Both the position numbers and the translations under genes were made by a program. The notes beneath the pieces were generated by a model. The model did no database searches and had not been told where the DNA came from. It was given only the letters and a program-made list of their open reading frames with translations. A DNA stretch of 64,000 nt from Cannabis sativa (taxonomy: Eukaryota > Streptophyta > Magnoliopsida > Rosales > Cannabaceae), in NCBI RefSeq assembly GCF_029168945.1, contig NC_083610.1, forward strand, positions 48,439,429 through 48,503,428, in the 5' to 3' direction. Positions 36,214 through 47,354 of the stretch are shown here, in pieces. Positions within the stretch are counted from its first letter, which is position 1; each line of letters begins with the position of its first letter.

Positions 36214-37006
36214 TTATATAGTTTGTTTTCAACAAATCTACACATTTGCATTTATGTTTTGTTGACTTCTGTTCAAAATTGAATTTTGAATTTTTTGCAT
36301 TTTTTTCCTTTTGGTTATCTAGTTTTTTGCAATAATTTACGATATTTAGCAATGTTTGACTAAAATAATAAATATTTGCATATTAACAATAGTTTTTGTA
36401 ATGTATTTACGATATGAGACTAAAAGCTACAAAACACATTGCTAAACGTTATTAAATCACTCTATGTCTCTTTTTGTACTAAGTCTTCTCCCTCTTTTAT
36501 TAGTTGTAATTTTATTAATGCTAGTAGGTCCTGTAATTTTATTGCCCACAACGTGACTAAGTGGGCTTTTATCCACCATTTGAATGACTTTATTCTGGTC
36601 TCTTCCTTACCGGAGAACTTATTTTGTAATGACCGGGAGGTCTAACTATTTCGTTTTATGATATTACACTTTTATTCAAAAAAAAAAAAAAAGCTATTAA
36701 ATCACACTCAAGTTTTTACGATATTTCGCAATGTGTTTTGTATGTTTTAGTCTCACATCGCAAATACATCGCCAAATACGCAAACATTTACTATTTTAGT
36801 TAAACATAGCAAAATATCGCCAACCTCAAATTTTGTCTATCATTACAAATATATTACTAAATATCGTAAAATATCTCAAATTATTGCAAAAAGCTGGAAC
36901 ACCAAAAAAATACAAAAAAAGAAAAAAAATCAAAATATTATTTTTGGGAAAAAATATCAGCGAATCACAAACACAAATGTGTAGAATTGTTAAAAACAAA
37001 CTATAT
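36214..37006. mobile_element. Foldback element with ~240-bp inverted arms
   Basis: The left arm (36214-36449) and right arm (about 36710-37006) are inverse complements with moderate divergence. They share TATAGTTTGTT, TCTACACATTTG, TTTTTTGCAATAATTT and GAGACTAAAA...TACAAAACACATTG in the same order. The centre holds a LINE fragment. No transposase is present. Confidence 0.75.
36461..36694 (+). mobile_element. 5'-truncated LINE fragment
   Basis: It encodes the end of an RNase H-like domain (SRSCNFIAHNVTKWAFIHH...LPENLFCNDREV, stop near 36645), followed by a short 3' UTR and a poly-A run (36679-36692). It is flanked by the 11-bp duplication TATTAAATCAC (36450-36460 and 36695-36705). These are the marks of target-primed insertion of a LINE truncated to its last ~235 bp. 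Confidence 0.9.
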
Positions 37007-38698
37007 GTAGTTTAAGACCCAAACAGAGAGCAATAGAATGAGAAGTATGCGGTGGTAAGCAACGCACTGTGGTGAGTTTAGGTAGTCTTTTATGGGAGGA
37101 AGAATAGAAAAAATGAGATGAAGATGAGAGGGAATGGGGGAAGTTGAAATGAGAAATGTATTTTTGGGTTTAAGTAGAATTATAATGTAACGCCCTAACC
37201 CAGAAGGGCGCCACGTGTGTGTGTATTTTTATAAATTAGTTTATAATAATAAACTAACAATTTATGGAGAAATTGTGGATTAATTAAAACTTTAATAATT
37301 ATTTCGTAAAATATAATTTAAATCGTTTTTCAAAATATTGTTAAGTTGGGGATCCCCTTGTTATAAAATTTTACTAAAATACCATAGTATTATTTTATTA
37401 CAAAATATTAGTACATATTCAAAATACTACAAAAGTCGGATCGTGTCAACTTAGCACAAAAGACGGTGAGGTTGATATGTACATTCATCAGAAGACATCT
37501 GACTCATGGTTGATCTATCTTTCCTTTTTCCTTACCTGCACCACAGAGTACATGTGAGTCACAAAGACTCGACAAGAAAAGTGGAAAATAAATTACAAAT
37601 TTCATGATTAAATAAACCAGTAAATAGTTCAGTTACATACTTAAAATATATATTTACACAAAATATCACGGTTTATCGTGGTACTAATTATCTAATTATT
37701 TGTCTAATAAGACAAGTTATTCCTGATACTTTATAAAGTATCCATCGACCTTTGTTTCCAACTGGTCAACTAATGTCACTATCGTTATTTATGAGGTAAT
37801 CGATAAGTAAGAAACCTAACAGTAGTTTCAGAATAGAGTAATAACTCTTTCATATTAAGGGTCATTGTCGTATCTCAATTAGCCATGCAATGTGGTATAA
37901 TTGACTTTTCTTACCTCAAATTTCAATTCAAGTGTCCAGGCCAACTTGAGTGTAACAATGCTCGACGATCTCAGATCCTATGTCACGATAATGATAAACT
38001 GGTAAAGAGCTTAATCAGTTCCGTTCTAAGGCTTAAACTTAAAACCGAAAATTTTCCTTTTCGATAAATAACATGGCATACCCTAAATATCGATAAAACA
38101 CAAAAATCTAAGTGTTGGAAACACCCCAAAACGATCCACTATTTTCCCAAAATAGTCCACAATTTTCCCAAAACGGTAAACCATTTTCCCTACAAAAATA
38201 GCCTAACTCGAGTTTTATACCTCAAACCCAACCAAAACTCTTCCAAACCCTGCCAAACCTTCCAGAACAGTTTCATAACAAGCAGGGCCGGCCCTGAGTT
38301 GAAATGGACCATAGGCAAAAAAAAAATTTGGGCACTTACTATAAAGATAAAGGGTTAGTTGCGGCAAAACCCCCTAAAGTAGGAAGGTTTTTGCAACTAA
38401 CCCCCAATTCTAAAATTTTTGCGGTAAAACTCCTTAAACTCAAGTTCTGTTAGCACTTAGTCCTTTCCGTCCATTTTTGGCTGTTAACTGCCATGGTGGA
38501 ATGTCCACGTGTACACATTGTACACGTGGCACAATTTTATTGGTCCACGTAAATAAATATTTAAAAAAATAAAAAAATTAATTATTTTAAAAATAAAAAA
38601 TAAAAAATAAAAAAATAATTTTTCTTTAAAAATAAAAAATTAAAAATTAAAAATACAATTTTTTTTAAAAATAAAAATTAAAAAAAACCCCAACTCCC

Positions 38699-38756
38699 TT
38701 CTTCTTCTTCTTCTTCTTCTTCTTCTTCTTCTTCTTCTTCTTCTTCTTCTTCTTCT
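38699..38756 (+). repeat. (TTC)n microsatellite
   Basis: About 19 TTC units. Shorter TTC runs recur at 38790-38805 and 38842-38875. Confidence 0.95.
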
Positions 38757-39379
38757 CTGCTAAAAAAATGACCCTAACTCCCTTCACCCTTCTTCTTCTT
38801 CTTCTCTGCCAAAAAAATGACCCTATAACTCCCTTCTTTTTCTTCTTCTTCTTCTTCCTTCTTCTTCTTCTTCTCTGCTAAAAACCCTAACCCTAATCCA
38901 TAATAATCCTAGAATCTCCCAATCCCCCAAACCCAGATCACCGAATCCCCCAAACCCAGATCGCCAAAACCCTCTTGATCTCGATCAAAATGACGACGAA
39001 GTCGACGACCCAGAACCGGCTTCATCTCCTCGAACCAGCGAGAGCAATCTCCCAAATATTCCCGCTCACCAATGCCTCTCTCTGTGCCAACCCACATAAC
39101 AGAGAAACAACCCCAAACCAAAATCCCAACACCCGTGGACGCCATACCCATCTCTCGCCAAGCTTTTTTTAAAAAAAAAAAAAAATCTGCCCCATGGTCA
39201 ACAGTGGAGTGTTTGTGTTGTTGTTGTTTGTTGCAGAGAGCAACAATGGAGGTTGATAGATGATTTTTTCTTTGATTTGGAGAGAGAGGTTGGATTGGGT
39301 TGGGGCGTAGAGTGGGTGTTTGTGGAGAAGGCTTTTGTTGGGTTTTGGTGGGATTAAGGGCATGTTCGGTAGACAAAAT

Positions 39380-39447
39380 GAAGAAGAAGAAGAAGAAGAA
39401 GAAGAAGAAGAAGAAGAAGAAGAAGAAGAAGAAGAAGAAGAAGAAGA
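39380..39447 (+). repeat. (GAA)n microsatellite
   Basis: About 22 GAA units, complementary to the TTC tract at the other side of the same element. Poly-Glu/poly-Lys frames here are artefacts. Confidence 0.95.
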
Positions 39448-40348
39448 TTGTGGTGTTTGTGTTGTTGTTGTTGTTTGTTGCAGAGAGCAACAATGGAGGT
39501 TGGAGTTTCCAAAAGAAAGAAAAAAAGAAAGAGGAAGGAAGGAAAAAAAAAAAAAAAAAATATATATATTTTTTTAGTAAATTAATCTATTTATTAGGAA
39601 ATTAGGATTTATTTTAATTTTAATTTTTTTAAAATTATTTTTTTAATTTTTAAGTTTTTAATTTGTAAAGAAAAATATTTTTTTATTTTTTTATTTTTTA
39701 TTTTTAAAATAATTATTTTTTTTATTTTTTTAAATATTTATTTACATGGACCAATAAAATTGTGCCACGTGTACACTGTGTACACGTGGACATTCCACCA
39801 TGGCAGTTAACAGCCAAAAATGGACGGAAATGGCTAACTGCTAACAGAACTTGAGCTTAGGTAGTTTTACCGCAAAAATTTTAGAATTGGGGGTTAGTTG
39901 CAAAAACCTTCCTACTTTAGGGGGTTTTGCCGCAAATAACCCAAAGATAAATGGTATTTTTAAAAATTATTAAAAAAAATATGTATATTTTTTAAAAGGC
40001 ATTTTTTTTATTTGGCCCCTTAAAATGAGGGGCCCTCGGCACGGGCCTAACCTGCGTTAGTCTAGGGTCGACCCTGATAACAAGTATACAATAAATCTAA
40101 ACAGTCAAATCACTTAATTACCTCAGAATTGCAAAATCACCATAGATGCTCAAGCTTGAGTTCCATGAACTCAAACTTGAGAGTTTCCAACCAATAACAA
40201 CTAAACAAGCATTAGAACCACACAATATCTAACAATTAAGCTTGGTAAAAATATTCTAACACTAATTCATTTATACAGAACAATTACAAACCAAAATCTC
40301 ACCAAAATCCTATATATCTTCAAAAATTTCAAAGGGAAAAGAGTAGAT

Positions 40349-41217
40349 TGTTATAGTGAGATTTCTCTCACCTAGAAACTCGAGACCAGACCCCTCCTTG
40401 AAGGACACGTGTATCCAGACTTCCAGTGAAGGCTGAAATGTCCAGGAGAGGCTTCTCGAAGTTTAGACCTCGCCCAGGATAAAACCAGCGAGGTATCGCG
40501 GATGCGACTTAATTCACACCGCATAACCGTAATCCTCATCATACAGGGTAGACCCAACTCGCATATGTCAGAACATGTGCGAGTGCCTCCCTCTATACCT
40601 CCGCGGTTAGTATAGAGGCCAATGCCCTATGATGCAGTTTTGGTCCCAATGACCCAATAGCCCTAACGGACCAATGTAAGTTCGCATGTCCAGATGCTAC
40701 CAACTTCAGCATGCGACGTCTGTAACGAGCGATCACCTAAGGACGCAGACGTTCCAAACGTACGTGCGACCCTACGAACTCAACAGACGGAACACGAACG
40801 GTCAACTCGCAGATGCGAAGGACGCATACGTTGATGAGTTCAGTAACTGTCATATATTTATTAATGTTAACGTTGTCTGAGTTTAATTATGACAATTTAA
40901 TGTGTAAATAATGGATTAACAATAAATGTGATCCTCATGTAACCGATTGGGCACCTGCTTTGTATATAAAGGGGTGATCCGCCGTGAAAATGGACCTACG
41001 AATCCCTTGCTACAGTGGACTAAGCAGAACAAAATCTGACTGAACCACTATATTTCATCGTCTTCTGTATTTTTTCCGGCTTTGTTGTCTGTTCTCGCAT
41101 TCCCATTTGAGTGCTCGCCGTTTTAGGTTGACTACTCGCATTTATATTCTTTCAAATAATTCTATCTTTTACCAGCTAAATTACACTTCTTGGTGTTGTG
41201 AAATTCTAGTAACAACA
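40349..41217 (+). repeat. 5' LTR of the young Tat element
   Basis: It has TGTTATAG...CAACA ends. A TATA box (TGTATATAAAG) lies at 40961-40971, placing transcription start near 40995 and a U5/leader of ~220 bp. GCGA/TCGC tetranucleotides are notably frequent. Confidence 0.97.
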
Positions 41218-41238
41218 TTTGGCGCCGTCTGTGGGAAA
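41218..41238 (+). promoter_or_regulatory. Primer binding site of the young Tat element
   Basis: Directly after the LTR comes TTTGGCGCCGTCTGTGGGAA. The TGGCGCCGT core is complementary to a tRNA ending ACGGCGCCA, such as plant tRNA-Asp. Only about nine bases match a canonical tRNA-Asp site, so the tRNA is not certain. Confidence 0.75.
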
Positions 41239-41282
41239 TTCTGATTGTAAGATTTTATTTACCTCAAAGAACATCACTCAAC

Positions 41283-44200
41283 ATGGCTGGAAATCACGCT
41301 AACAGAGCTAACAATGAGTCCATCAACATTGGAACGATGAACGTACCATTGCCTGGAACCGGAGTGCCGCCTGTAGACGTCATCAACGGCGGGGTAGGGA
41401 GGAGCAACATCAGACCACTCAACCTGTTTCCAGAAACAACTGGTCCTCAAGCTGGAGGCACATCCACACCGCCAGCAACCATGCACTTTCCCCCTGTCAC
41501 CCCGGCGGTCGTGTCCGAAGGAATGGTCCAGCTCACGACTGATCAATACGCTGCAATCCAGGATCAGCTGCGAGCACTACAAGCCGAGGTAGATGGACAG
41601 AGTCGCGCTCGACACCCTCCTCGGGTCCCTGCCGTTCATAATGAAAACCCTCAGGTAACAGTTTCTCGACGTCAAACTAACCGTGTACGCAGGGAGCGAA
41701 GAACTGATCCTGAAATCTTGGATTTGAATCACCCGACGTCGAGAGACCAATATGCAAGGTTGCCTAACCAGAGCACGCGAACCGACGAGGATCCCGAGCG
41801 CCGCAACCCTCGCAGTCGTCATCCCCGAGATAACGACGCAGAATCAGCCTCTTCATCCTCGCATAACCGCACCCCAAGCAGATATACGAGGTCTGGCTCT
41901 GTGCAAACACAGCAGGGAGGACGCTACCGTGTACACCGAGGTGATCTGCGTGATCATCTCAATGCAGTCTTTAGGGCGCGCTCCCGCGGCCCGCGCAACA
42001 CGGAGACACTCCATGATCCCCATATGGGCGATCAGGGTGTCAACGCAGTTGCCAACCCGCCTATCGCGCCAATCGCGACCACAGGGATTAATATCCCTTC
42101 AAACCTTGCCGCAGTGGCTGCGAGCCCCACTGTTGTAGCGACTCCACCTCCTGCGACAGGAGGAATCGATCAAAGTATGCTTCTGCAAGCTTTGAAAATG
42201 CTCGAACAGCAGCGTAAGCCCGTATACAAGCTGCACGGCACCTCGCCGTTTACCGCAGAAGTGCGACAGGCCCAACTTCCAAAGGGATTCCGTTTATCTG
42301 AATCCCTCAAATATAAAGGTACATCTAACCCGTTAGACTACCTAGAGAAATTTAACACCATAATGGAAGTGGACCAGGTGCCGCAACTCGCGAAGTGTCG
42401 CATTCTCGCGGCTACGCTTGAAGAGAATGCCCATGATTGGTTCACCCAATTACCAGAGGCATCGATATCGACATGGGAGAACTTCGTCGATCTATTTCTC
42501 ACACACTTCCAGGCCACGATGACGTATAGGCCACCCTATACGACTTTGGCGAACATCAAGCAAGAATCTGGTGAGTCTTTGCAGAATTATTTCAAGCGTT
42601 TTAACGCTGAGGTAACAAAAGTTGAGAAGGCTCCCGAGTCTTCGCTTGTTTGCATGTTAATAACAGGTGTCCTGCCGAGAACCGATTTCTGGAAAGAGCT
42701 ACAGGCCCGAAGGCCAGAATCCTTGGTAGAATTCTTCGCCATGGCCGAACCTCATAAGAGAATCGAGAACTCCCTGGCGGAATTGGAAAAGGGCAAGAAC
42801 AAGAGGCGATCACCCATACCGCGGTCGCGATCCCGCAGTCCACGAGGAAAGAATTCCAGGGGCCGAAGCCCCAGAAGACGCAGTCCACGCAAACCGCGAA
42901 GCCCGAAGTTGGCCAAGTCGCCTCCTAAAAAGGAGTCCTCGCCCAAAAGAAAAGGAGGACCCCGCTTTGTCAACTATACTGAACTCGCCGTCCCTCGAGA
43001 CCACATCTATGCGGTTGAGGAAAGGAACGGCGTCTTCAAGAAGCCGCCCCCCATCAGGGGAAATCGCGACCGAAGAGACCCCAAGAAGTTCTGTAAGTAC
43101 CACAAGGATATCGGTCACACTACCCTTGAATGTTGGGTCTTGCAGGACGAGATTGAAGAATTGATCAGAAGGGGAAAATTCGATAAGTATAGAAGAAACG
43201 AGGAAAGCCATCCCCGAGCGGATGACAAAGGAGAAAATCAGAATGCGAGTGGCTCTAGAGCACCTCGCAATATCTTGACTATAATCGGAGGACCACACAT
43301 CGCGGGCGACTCTCGCAAATCACAAGAACGGTATGCCAGAGAAGCCAAGGAAAAGCCGCTTACCAATGTGAACAATCTTGGTGAACGGCCAGAGAAGCTC
43401 TTCAAGAGAGACTGCGAGGACATTGTCTTCATGGAGAGCGATGCGAGATGGGTCCACCACCCGCATTCTGACGCACTTGTGATAATTGCCAATATAGGTG
43501 GAGATAACGTTCATCGCATATTGGTCGACAATGGAAGCTCGGTAAATTTACTGAACTTCCAAGCTTTCAAGCAAATGGGGCTACAAGAAAAAGATTTGCG
43601 GCCCATGACATCGAGCATCTATGGCTTCACGGGAGATGTCATAGCTATAAAAGGGATGATCAAACTCCCAATCACTTTGGGAACTGCCCCGATAACTGCC
43701 AAGTCGATGGCCGACTTCGCAGTAATTGATCAATATTCGGCATACAACGCCGTGATTGGACGGCCGATTCTAAAGGAGATGAAGATCGTAACTTCGATCT
43801 ATCATCTAACACTGAAGTTCCCCACTCCCTCTGGAGTAGGATCAGTGAGGGGAGTCCAATCTGACTCGCGAGAATGTTACAACGCAGCTGTAAAGCTCGC
43901 AGAAAAAAGGACGGTGAACGTTATCCACCTTTTGGACGCACCACCACCTCGCCAGGAAATCCTTCGGATCGAAGAGGTACCGCATATAGACAAACCAGAC
44001 TTGGATCCGAGAATCCTTGATCACACGGCCGCAGCCCAAGCCGCGGAAGATACAATCGAGGTACCTATAGATCCTATAGACAATAACAAGGTTTTGAAAA
44101 TTGGTTCTAGATTAAACAAACAATTGCGAGAACAATTAACGACTTTTCTAAAACAAAATCTTGATATTTTTGCCTGGAAACATTCAGATATGGTCGGGAT

Positions 44201-47200
44201 ATCTCCACAGGTCATGTGTCATCGCTTGAACATTGACCCCGAAGTGCGAGGTGTCCGACAAAAGCGCCGCAAAATGGACCCCGCGAGGTACCTAGCGCTG
44301 AAAGAAGAAGTTGACCGCCTCCTTGCCTGCGGCTTTATACGGGAGTCATTTTACCCCGACTGGTTAGCCAATCCGGTACTTGTGCCAAAGCCCAATGGTT
44401 CATGGCGAACCTGCGTTGACTTTACAGATTTGAACAAAGCCTGTCCCAAAGACAGTTTTCCTCTTCCTAGCATTGACCAGCTTGTCGATGCCACTGCAGG
44501 CCACGCACTTTTAAGCTTCATGGATGCATACTCGGGATATAATCAAATCCCGATGTACGAACCAGACCAAGAACATACCTCGTTCATTACTGATCGAGGA
44601 CTATACTGTTATAAGGTAATGCCCTTTGGTTTAATAAACGCAGGTGCGACTTATCAAAGGCTAGTAAATATGATGTTCGCAGACCTCATTGGAAAGACAA
44701 TGGAGGTATATGTTGACGATATGCTCGTAAAATCGCAACATGCGAAGGATCATGTCACGCACCTACAAGCCATGTTCGGCATATTGCGAAGATATAAGAT
44801 GCGTCTAAACCCTTTAAAATGCGTCTTTGGAGTGGGTTCCGGAAAGTTCCTCGGTTTTATGGTAAATCAACGAGGAATAGAAGCCAATCCTGCGAAGATT
44901 AAAGCGTTGGTAGAAATGCCATCACCGACTAAGCCAAAGGAGGTTCAGAGCCTCACAGGCAAAGTCGCGGCTCTAAACCGCTTCATATCCAGATCCTCTG
45001 ACAAGTGTAAAGAGTTTTTTCAGATCTTGAAGGGTAACAAGAGGTTCCAATGGGATGAGAAGTGCGAGCAGGCTTTTCAGGCATTAAAGACGCACCTGGG
45101 GCAACCTCCAATTCTATCAAAACCGTTGCCCGGCGAGGTCTTGTCAATTTATTTAGCCGTCTCCGAGTATGCGGTCAGTTCGGTACTTGTCCGCGAGGAC
45201 CAAGGACGTCAACACCCTGTGTACTACGTCAGTAAGCGATTACTAGACGCCGAGACGCGTTACCCTCAGATGGAGAAACTAGCCTTTGCCTTAATAATAT
45301 CGTCAAGAAAATTGCGACCTTATTTCCAGGCTCACAGCATTGAAGTTCTGACAAACTTCCCCTTAAGGCAAGTTTTAGCGAAGCCAGAGGCATCGGGGAG
45401 AATATTAAAGTGGGCCATGGAATTGAGTCAGTTCGATATCAGGTATAAACCAAGAACTGCGATCAAGGGGCAAGCCCTCGCAGATTTTGTACTTGAGCTA
45501 CCGAGAACAGAGATAGCGGTTGTAGACGGTGGAAATGACGTCGTTATGATAGGCAAAGACATATGGACATTGTATGTCGATGGAGCCTCAAATAATGAAG
45601 GTTCTGGTAGTGGGATATTGTTAATCAGTCCCAACAATTTCAAGGTACACGCTGCTCTACGTTTCGAATTCTCTGCATCTAACAATGAGGCCGAGTATGA
45701 GGCTTTAATCGCAGGTCTGAAATTGGCCCTCGAGATGAAAGTCGAATACCTACAAGCATTTAGCGACTCTCAAATCGTGGTATGTCAAGTAAGTGGAGAA
45801 TACTTAGCGAGAGGCGGAAGATTGGTTAAATACTTAGCCATCGTCCGTGAAATCATGCAGAAATTCAAACATGTAGTTATATCTCGAGTACCGCGTACTC
45901 AAAATGCCCATGCAGACGCCCTGGCCCGACTGGCCTCCACTAGAGAAGCCGAGTTACTCGACGTAATTCCGGTAGACGTATTGTCACATCCAACCATAGA
46001 TCGAGAAATAATCATGGAGATCGATGACGCTCAGGAAATTACTTGGATGAGTCCTATTATCGCATACCTCGACAAGGGGGTCTTACCTAATGATAAAATA
46101 GAAGCAAGGAAATTGCGACAACGAGCAGCCCGCTATGTGATATATGACCAGAGCTTGTATCGCAGAAGTTTTAGTCAACCACTTCTCAAGTGTATCAGTG
46201 GAGAAGACTGCGGTTATATACTGCGAGAAGTACATGGGGGAATTTGTGGCAATCACACTGGAGGCAATTCCCTTGCCTTAAAGATTATGCGGCAAGGGTA
46301 TTACTGGCCAACATTGCGACAAGATGCCCTCACATTTGCAAAAAGGTGTGATAAATGTCAGCGAATAGCCACCTACACACACCAGCCTCCGAGTAACCTC
46401 CATTCTATCACGAGTCCTTGGCCCTTTGCAATATGGGGAATTGATTTAATTGGCGAGTTACCCAAGGGAAAAGGCGGGGTCAAATACGCTGTAGTCGCAG
46501 TTGACTATTTCACAAAGTGGGCTGAAGCAAAAGCACTCGCGACTATCACCGCAATGAAGTTGCGCGAGTTCGTCTACACTTCCATCATCTGCCGTTTCGG
46601 CATCCCGCACACGCTCATTTCAGATAATGGAAAACAGTTCGACTGTAAAGAAATGCGGCAGCTATGCGATGATTTGGGGATTAAAAAAGCCTTTTCCGCA
46701 GTCGCTTACCCGCAGAGTAATGGACAGACTGAAGCATTCAACAAAATAATTAAGCACACCCTAAAGGGAAAATTAGAAGATCGCAAAGGGGCATGGCCGG
46801 ATGAATTACCGCAAGTCTTATGGTCTTACAACACAACCCCTCGATCTACAACTGGCGAAACACCCTTCTCACTTTCTTATGGGTGCGAGGCCATGTTGCC
46901 AGTAGAGGTTGGGGCTGGATCCTTGCGCAGAGACGCTTTGGATGTCTCGCAGAACAACGAGAATCAGTTGCTTTACCTTGATTTTTTAGAAGAAAAGCGT
47001 GATAAAGCACAACTACAAAACGCGGCTTATCAACAACGAACTGCAAGGTACTTTAACTCGAAAGTTAAGATAAAACCTCTGCGAGTAGGGGACCTGGTCC
47101 TAAGAAGAGTAATGCCAAACACCAAAGTCCAATCTCACGGAGTCTTCGGAGACAATTGGGAAGGACCGTACATGATCGCAGATCAAATTGGTGATGCCAC

Positions 47201-47279
47201 TTATCGACTCGCAACACTCGATGGGACCGCGATCCCACGAGCATGGAATAGCGAGAGCTTGAAATTCTATTATCAGTAA
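41283..47279 (+). CDS. gag-pol: Gag-Pol polyprotein, Tat lineage (intact)
   Basis: A single frame of 1998 residues. Gag capsid spans ~320-500 (LKYKGTSNPLDYLEKFN, ENAHDWFTQLP). It is followed by an Arg/Ser-rich linker with RSRSRSPRG-type repeats and a zinc-knuckle-like CKYHKDIGHTTLEC near 605. The protease active site VDNGSS is near 750. RT spans ~1000-1155 with catalytic YVDD near 1143. RNase H (HPVYYVSKRLLDAETRYP) is near 1310, and a second RNase H (LYVDGASNNEGSGSG to NAHADALARLAS) spans ~1428-1552. The integrase zinc domain (H-H-C-C) is near 1650-1695, its core has Asp, Asp (LISDNGKQF) and Glu (GQTEAFNK), and a C-terminal LRVGDLVLRR...NWEGPY module follows. All catalytic motifs are present and there is no stop or frameshift. 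The first ATG 65 bases after the PBS is taken as start. It makes the capsid and all enzymes for copying and inserting the element. Confidence 0.97.
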   Translation: MAGNHANRANNESINIGTMNVPLPGTGVPPVDVINGGVGRSNIRPLNLFPETTGPQAGGTSTPPATMHFPPVTPAVVSEGMVQLTTDQYAAIQDQLRALQAEVDGQSRARHPPRVPAVHNENPQVTVSRRQTNRVRRERRTDPEILDLNHPTSRDQYARLPNQSTRTDEDPERRNPRSRHPRDNDAESASSSSHNRTPSRYTRSGSVQTQQGGRYRVHRGDLRDHLNAVFRARSRGPRNTETLHDPHMGDQGVNAVANPPIAPIATTGINIPSNLAAVAASPTVVATPPPATGGIDQSMLLQALKMLEQQRKPVYKLHGTSPFTAEVRQAQLPKGFRLSESLKYKGTSNPLDYLEKFNTIMEVDQVPQLAKCRILAATLEENAHDWFTQLPEASISTWENFVDLFLTHFQATMTYRPPYTTLANIKQESGESLQNYFKRFNAEVTKVEKAPESSLVCMLITGVLPRTDFWKELQARRPESLVEFFAMAEPHKRIENSLAELEKGKNKRRSPIPRSRSRSPRGKNSRGRSPRRRSPRKPRSPKLAKSPPKKESSPKRKGGPRFVNYTELAVPRDHIYAVEERNGVFKKPPPIRGNRDRRDPKKFCKYHKDIGHTTLECWVLQDEIEELIRRGKFDKYRRNEESHPRADDKGENQNASGSRAPRNILTIIGGPHIAGDSRKSQERYAREAKEKPLTNVNNLGERPEKLFKRDCEDIVFMESDARWVHHPHSDALVIIANIGGDNVHRILVDNGSSVNLLNFQAFKQMGLQEKDLRPMTSSIYGFTGDVIAIKGMIKLPITLGTAPITAKSMADFAVIDQYSAYNAVIGRPILKEMKIVTSIYHLTLKFPTPSGVGSVRGVQSDSRECYNAAVKLAEKRTVNVIHLLDAPPPRQEILRIEEVPHIDKPDLDPRILDHTAAAQAAEDTIEVPIDPIDNNKVLKIGSRLNKQLREQLTTFLKQNLDIFAWKHSDMVGISPQVMCHRLNIDPEVRGVRQKRRKMDPARYLALKEEVDRLLACGFIRESFYPDWLANPVLVPKPNGSWRTCVDFTDLNKACPKDSFPLPSIDQLVDATAGHALLSFMDAYSGYNQIPMYEPDQEHTSFITDRGLYCYKVMPFGLINAGATYQRLVNMMFADLIGKTMEVYVDDMLVKSQHAKDHVTHLQAMFGILRRYKMRLNPLKCVFGVGSGKFLGFMVNQRGIEANPAKIKALVEMPSPTKPKEVQSLTGKVAALNRFISRSSDKCKEFFQILKGNKRFQWDEKCEQAFQALKTHLGQPPILSKPLPGEVLSIYLAVSEYAVSSVLVREDQGRQHPVYYVSKRLLDAETRYPQMEKLAFALIISSRKLRPYFQAHSIEVLTNFPLRQVLAKPEASGRILKWAMELSQFDIRYKPRTAIKGQALADFVLELPRTEIAVVDGGNDVVMIGKDIWTLYVDGASNNEGSGSGILLISPNNFKVHAALRFEFSASNNEAEYEALIAGLKLALEMKVEYLQAFSDSQIVVCQVSGEYLARGGRLVKYLAIVREIMQKFKHVVISRVPRTQNAHADALARLASTREAELLDVIPVDVLSHPTIDREIIMEIDDAQEITWMSPIIAYLDKGVLPNDKIEARKLRQRAARYVIYDQSLYRRSFSQPLLKCISGEDCGYILREVHGGICGNHTGGNSLALKIMRQGYYWPTLRQDALTFAKRCDKCQRIATYTHQPPSNLHSITSPWPFAIWGIDLIGELPKGKGGVKYAVVAVDYFTKWAEAKALATITAMKLREFVYTSIICRFGIPHTLISDNGKQFDCKEMRQLCDDLGIKKAFSAVAYPQSNGQTEAFNKIIKHTLKGKLEDRKGAWPDELPQVLWSYNTTPRSTTGETPFSLSYGCEAMLPVEVGAGSLRRDALDVSQNNENQLLYLDFLEEKRDKAQLQNAAYQQRTARYFNSKVKIKPLRVGDLVLRRVMPNTKVQSHGVFGDNWEGPYMIADQIGDATYRLATLDGTAIPRAWNSESLKFYYQ

Positions 47280-47344
47280 TATTCGCGTCCTTTGATTCGA
47301 GTACTTATACTTAGACATTTATTGTTCAACATAATTCCTAAGTA

Positions 47345-47354
47345 TAGGGGCATG
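47345..47354 (+). promoter_or_regulatory. Internal polypurine-tract-like copy
   Basis: The 10-mer TAGGGGCATG followed by T occurs 65 bp after the pol stop and again as the tract directly before the 3' LTR (50991-51000). It may be a second plus-strand priming site or the relic of a former element end. Confidence 0.5.

Larger units (their letters stand above)
38352..39942. mobile_element. Mutator-like element with ~340-bp TIRs
   Basis: The left end GGGTTAGTTGCGGCAAAACC and right end (inverted) GGGTTATTTGCGGCAAAACC begin inverted repeats that stay recognisable for about 340 bp. They include TCCACGTGTACAC, and further in they lead to a (TTC)n tract at 38699-38756 and its complement (GAA)n at 39380-39447. 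The exact 9-bp duplication AAAGATAAA flanks the element (38343-38351 and 39943-39951), the length typical of Mutator-like elements. No transposase is visible. The interior (38760-39370) has GC-richer, exon-like sequence that may be captured. Confidence 0.88.
38283..40076. mobile_element. hAT MITE split by a Mutator-like element
   Basis: Its termini are CAGGGCCGGCCCT and, inverted, CAGGGTCGACCCT. It is flanked by the exact 8-bp duplication ATAACAAG (38275-38282 and 40077-40084). Removing the nested element and one of its duplications leaves 194 bp, the same size as 35940-36133. Confidence 0.9.

Noticed and set aside
38881..38896. Telomere-like CCCTAACCCTAA
   Set aside because: Only about two units, inside a Mutator-like element; too short to be an interstitial telomere.
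39300..39605. Open frames of poly-Lys or poly-Glu
   Set aside because: They arise from the (GAA)n tract and A-rich runs; no real protein features.
40372..40557. 61-residue frame found in both LTRs (also 51024-51209)
   Set aside because: Duplicated because it lies in the LTR; no start context or domain.
42601..43514. Minus-strand frames within gag-pol
   Set aside because: Shadows of the polyprotein; codon pattern and domains belong to the plus strand.
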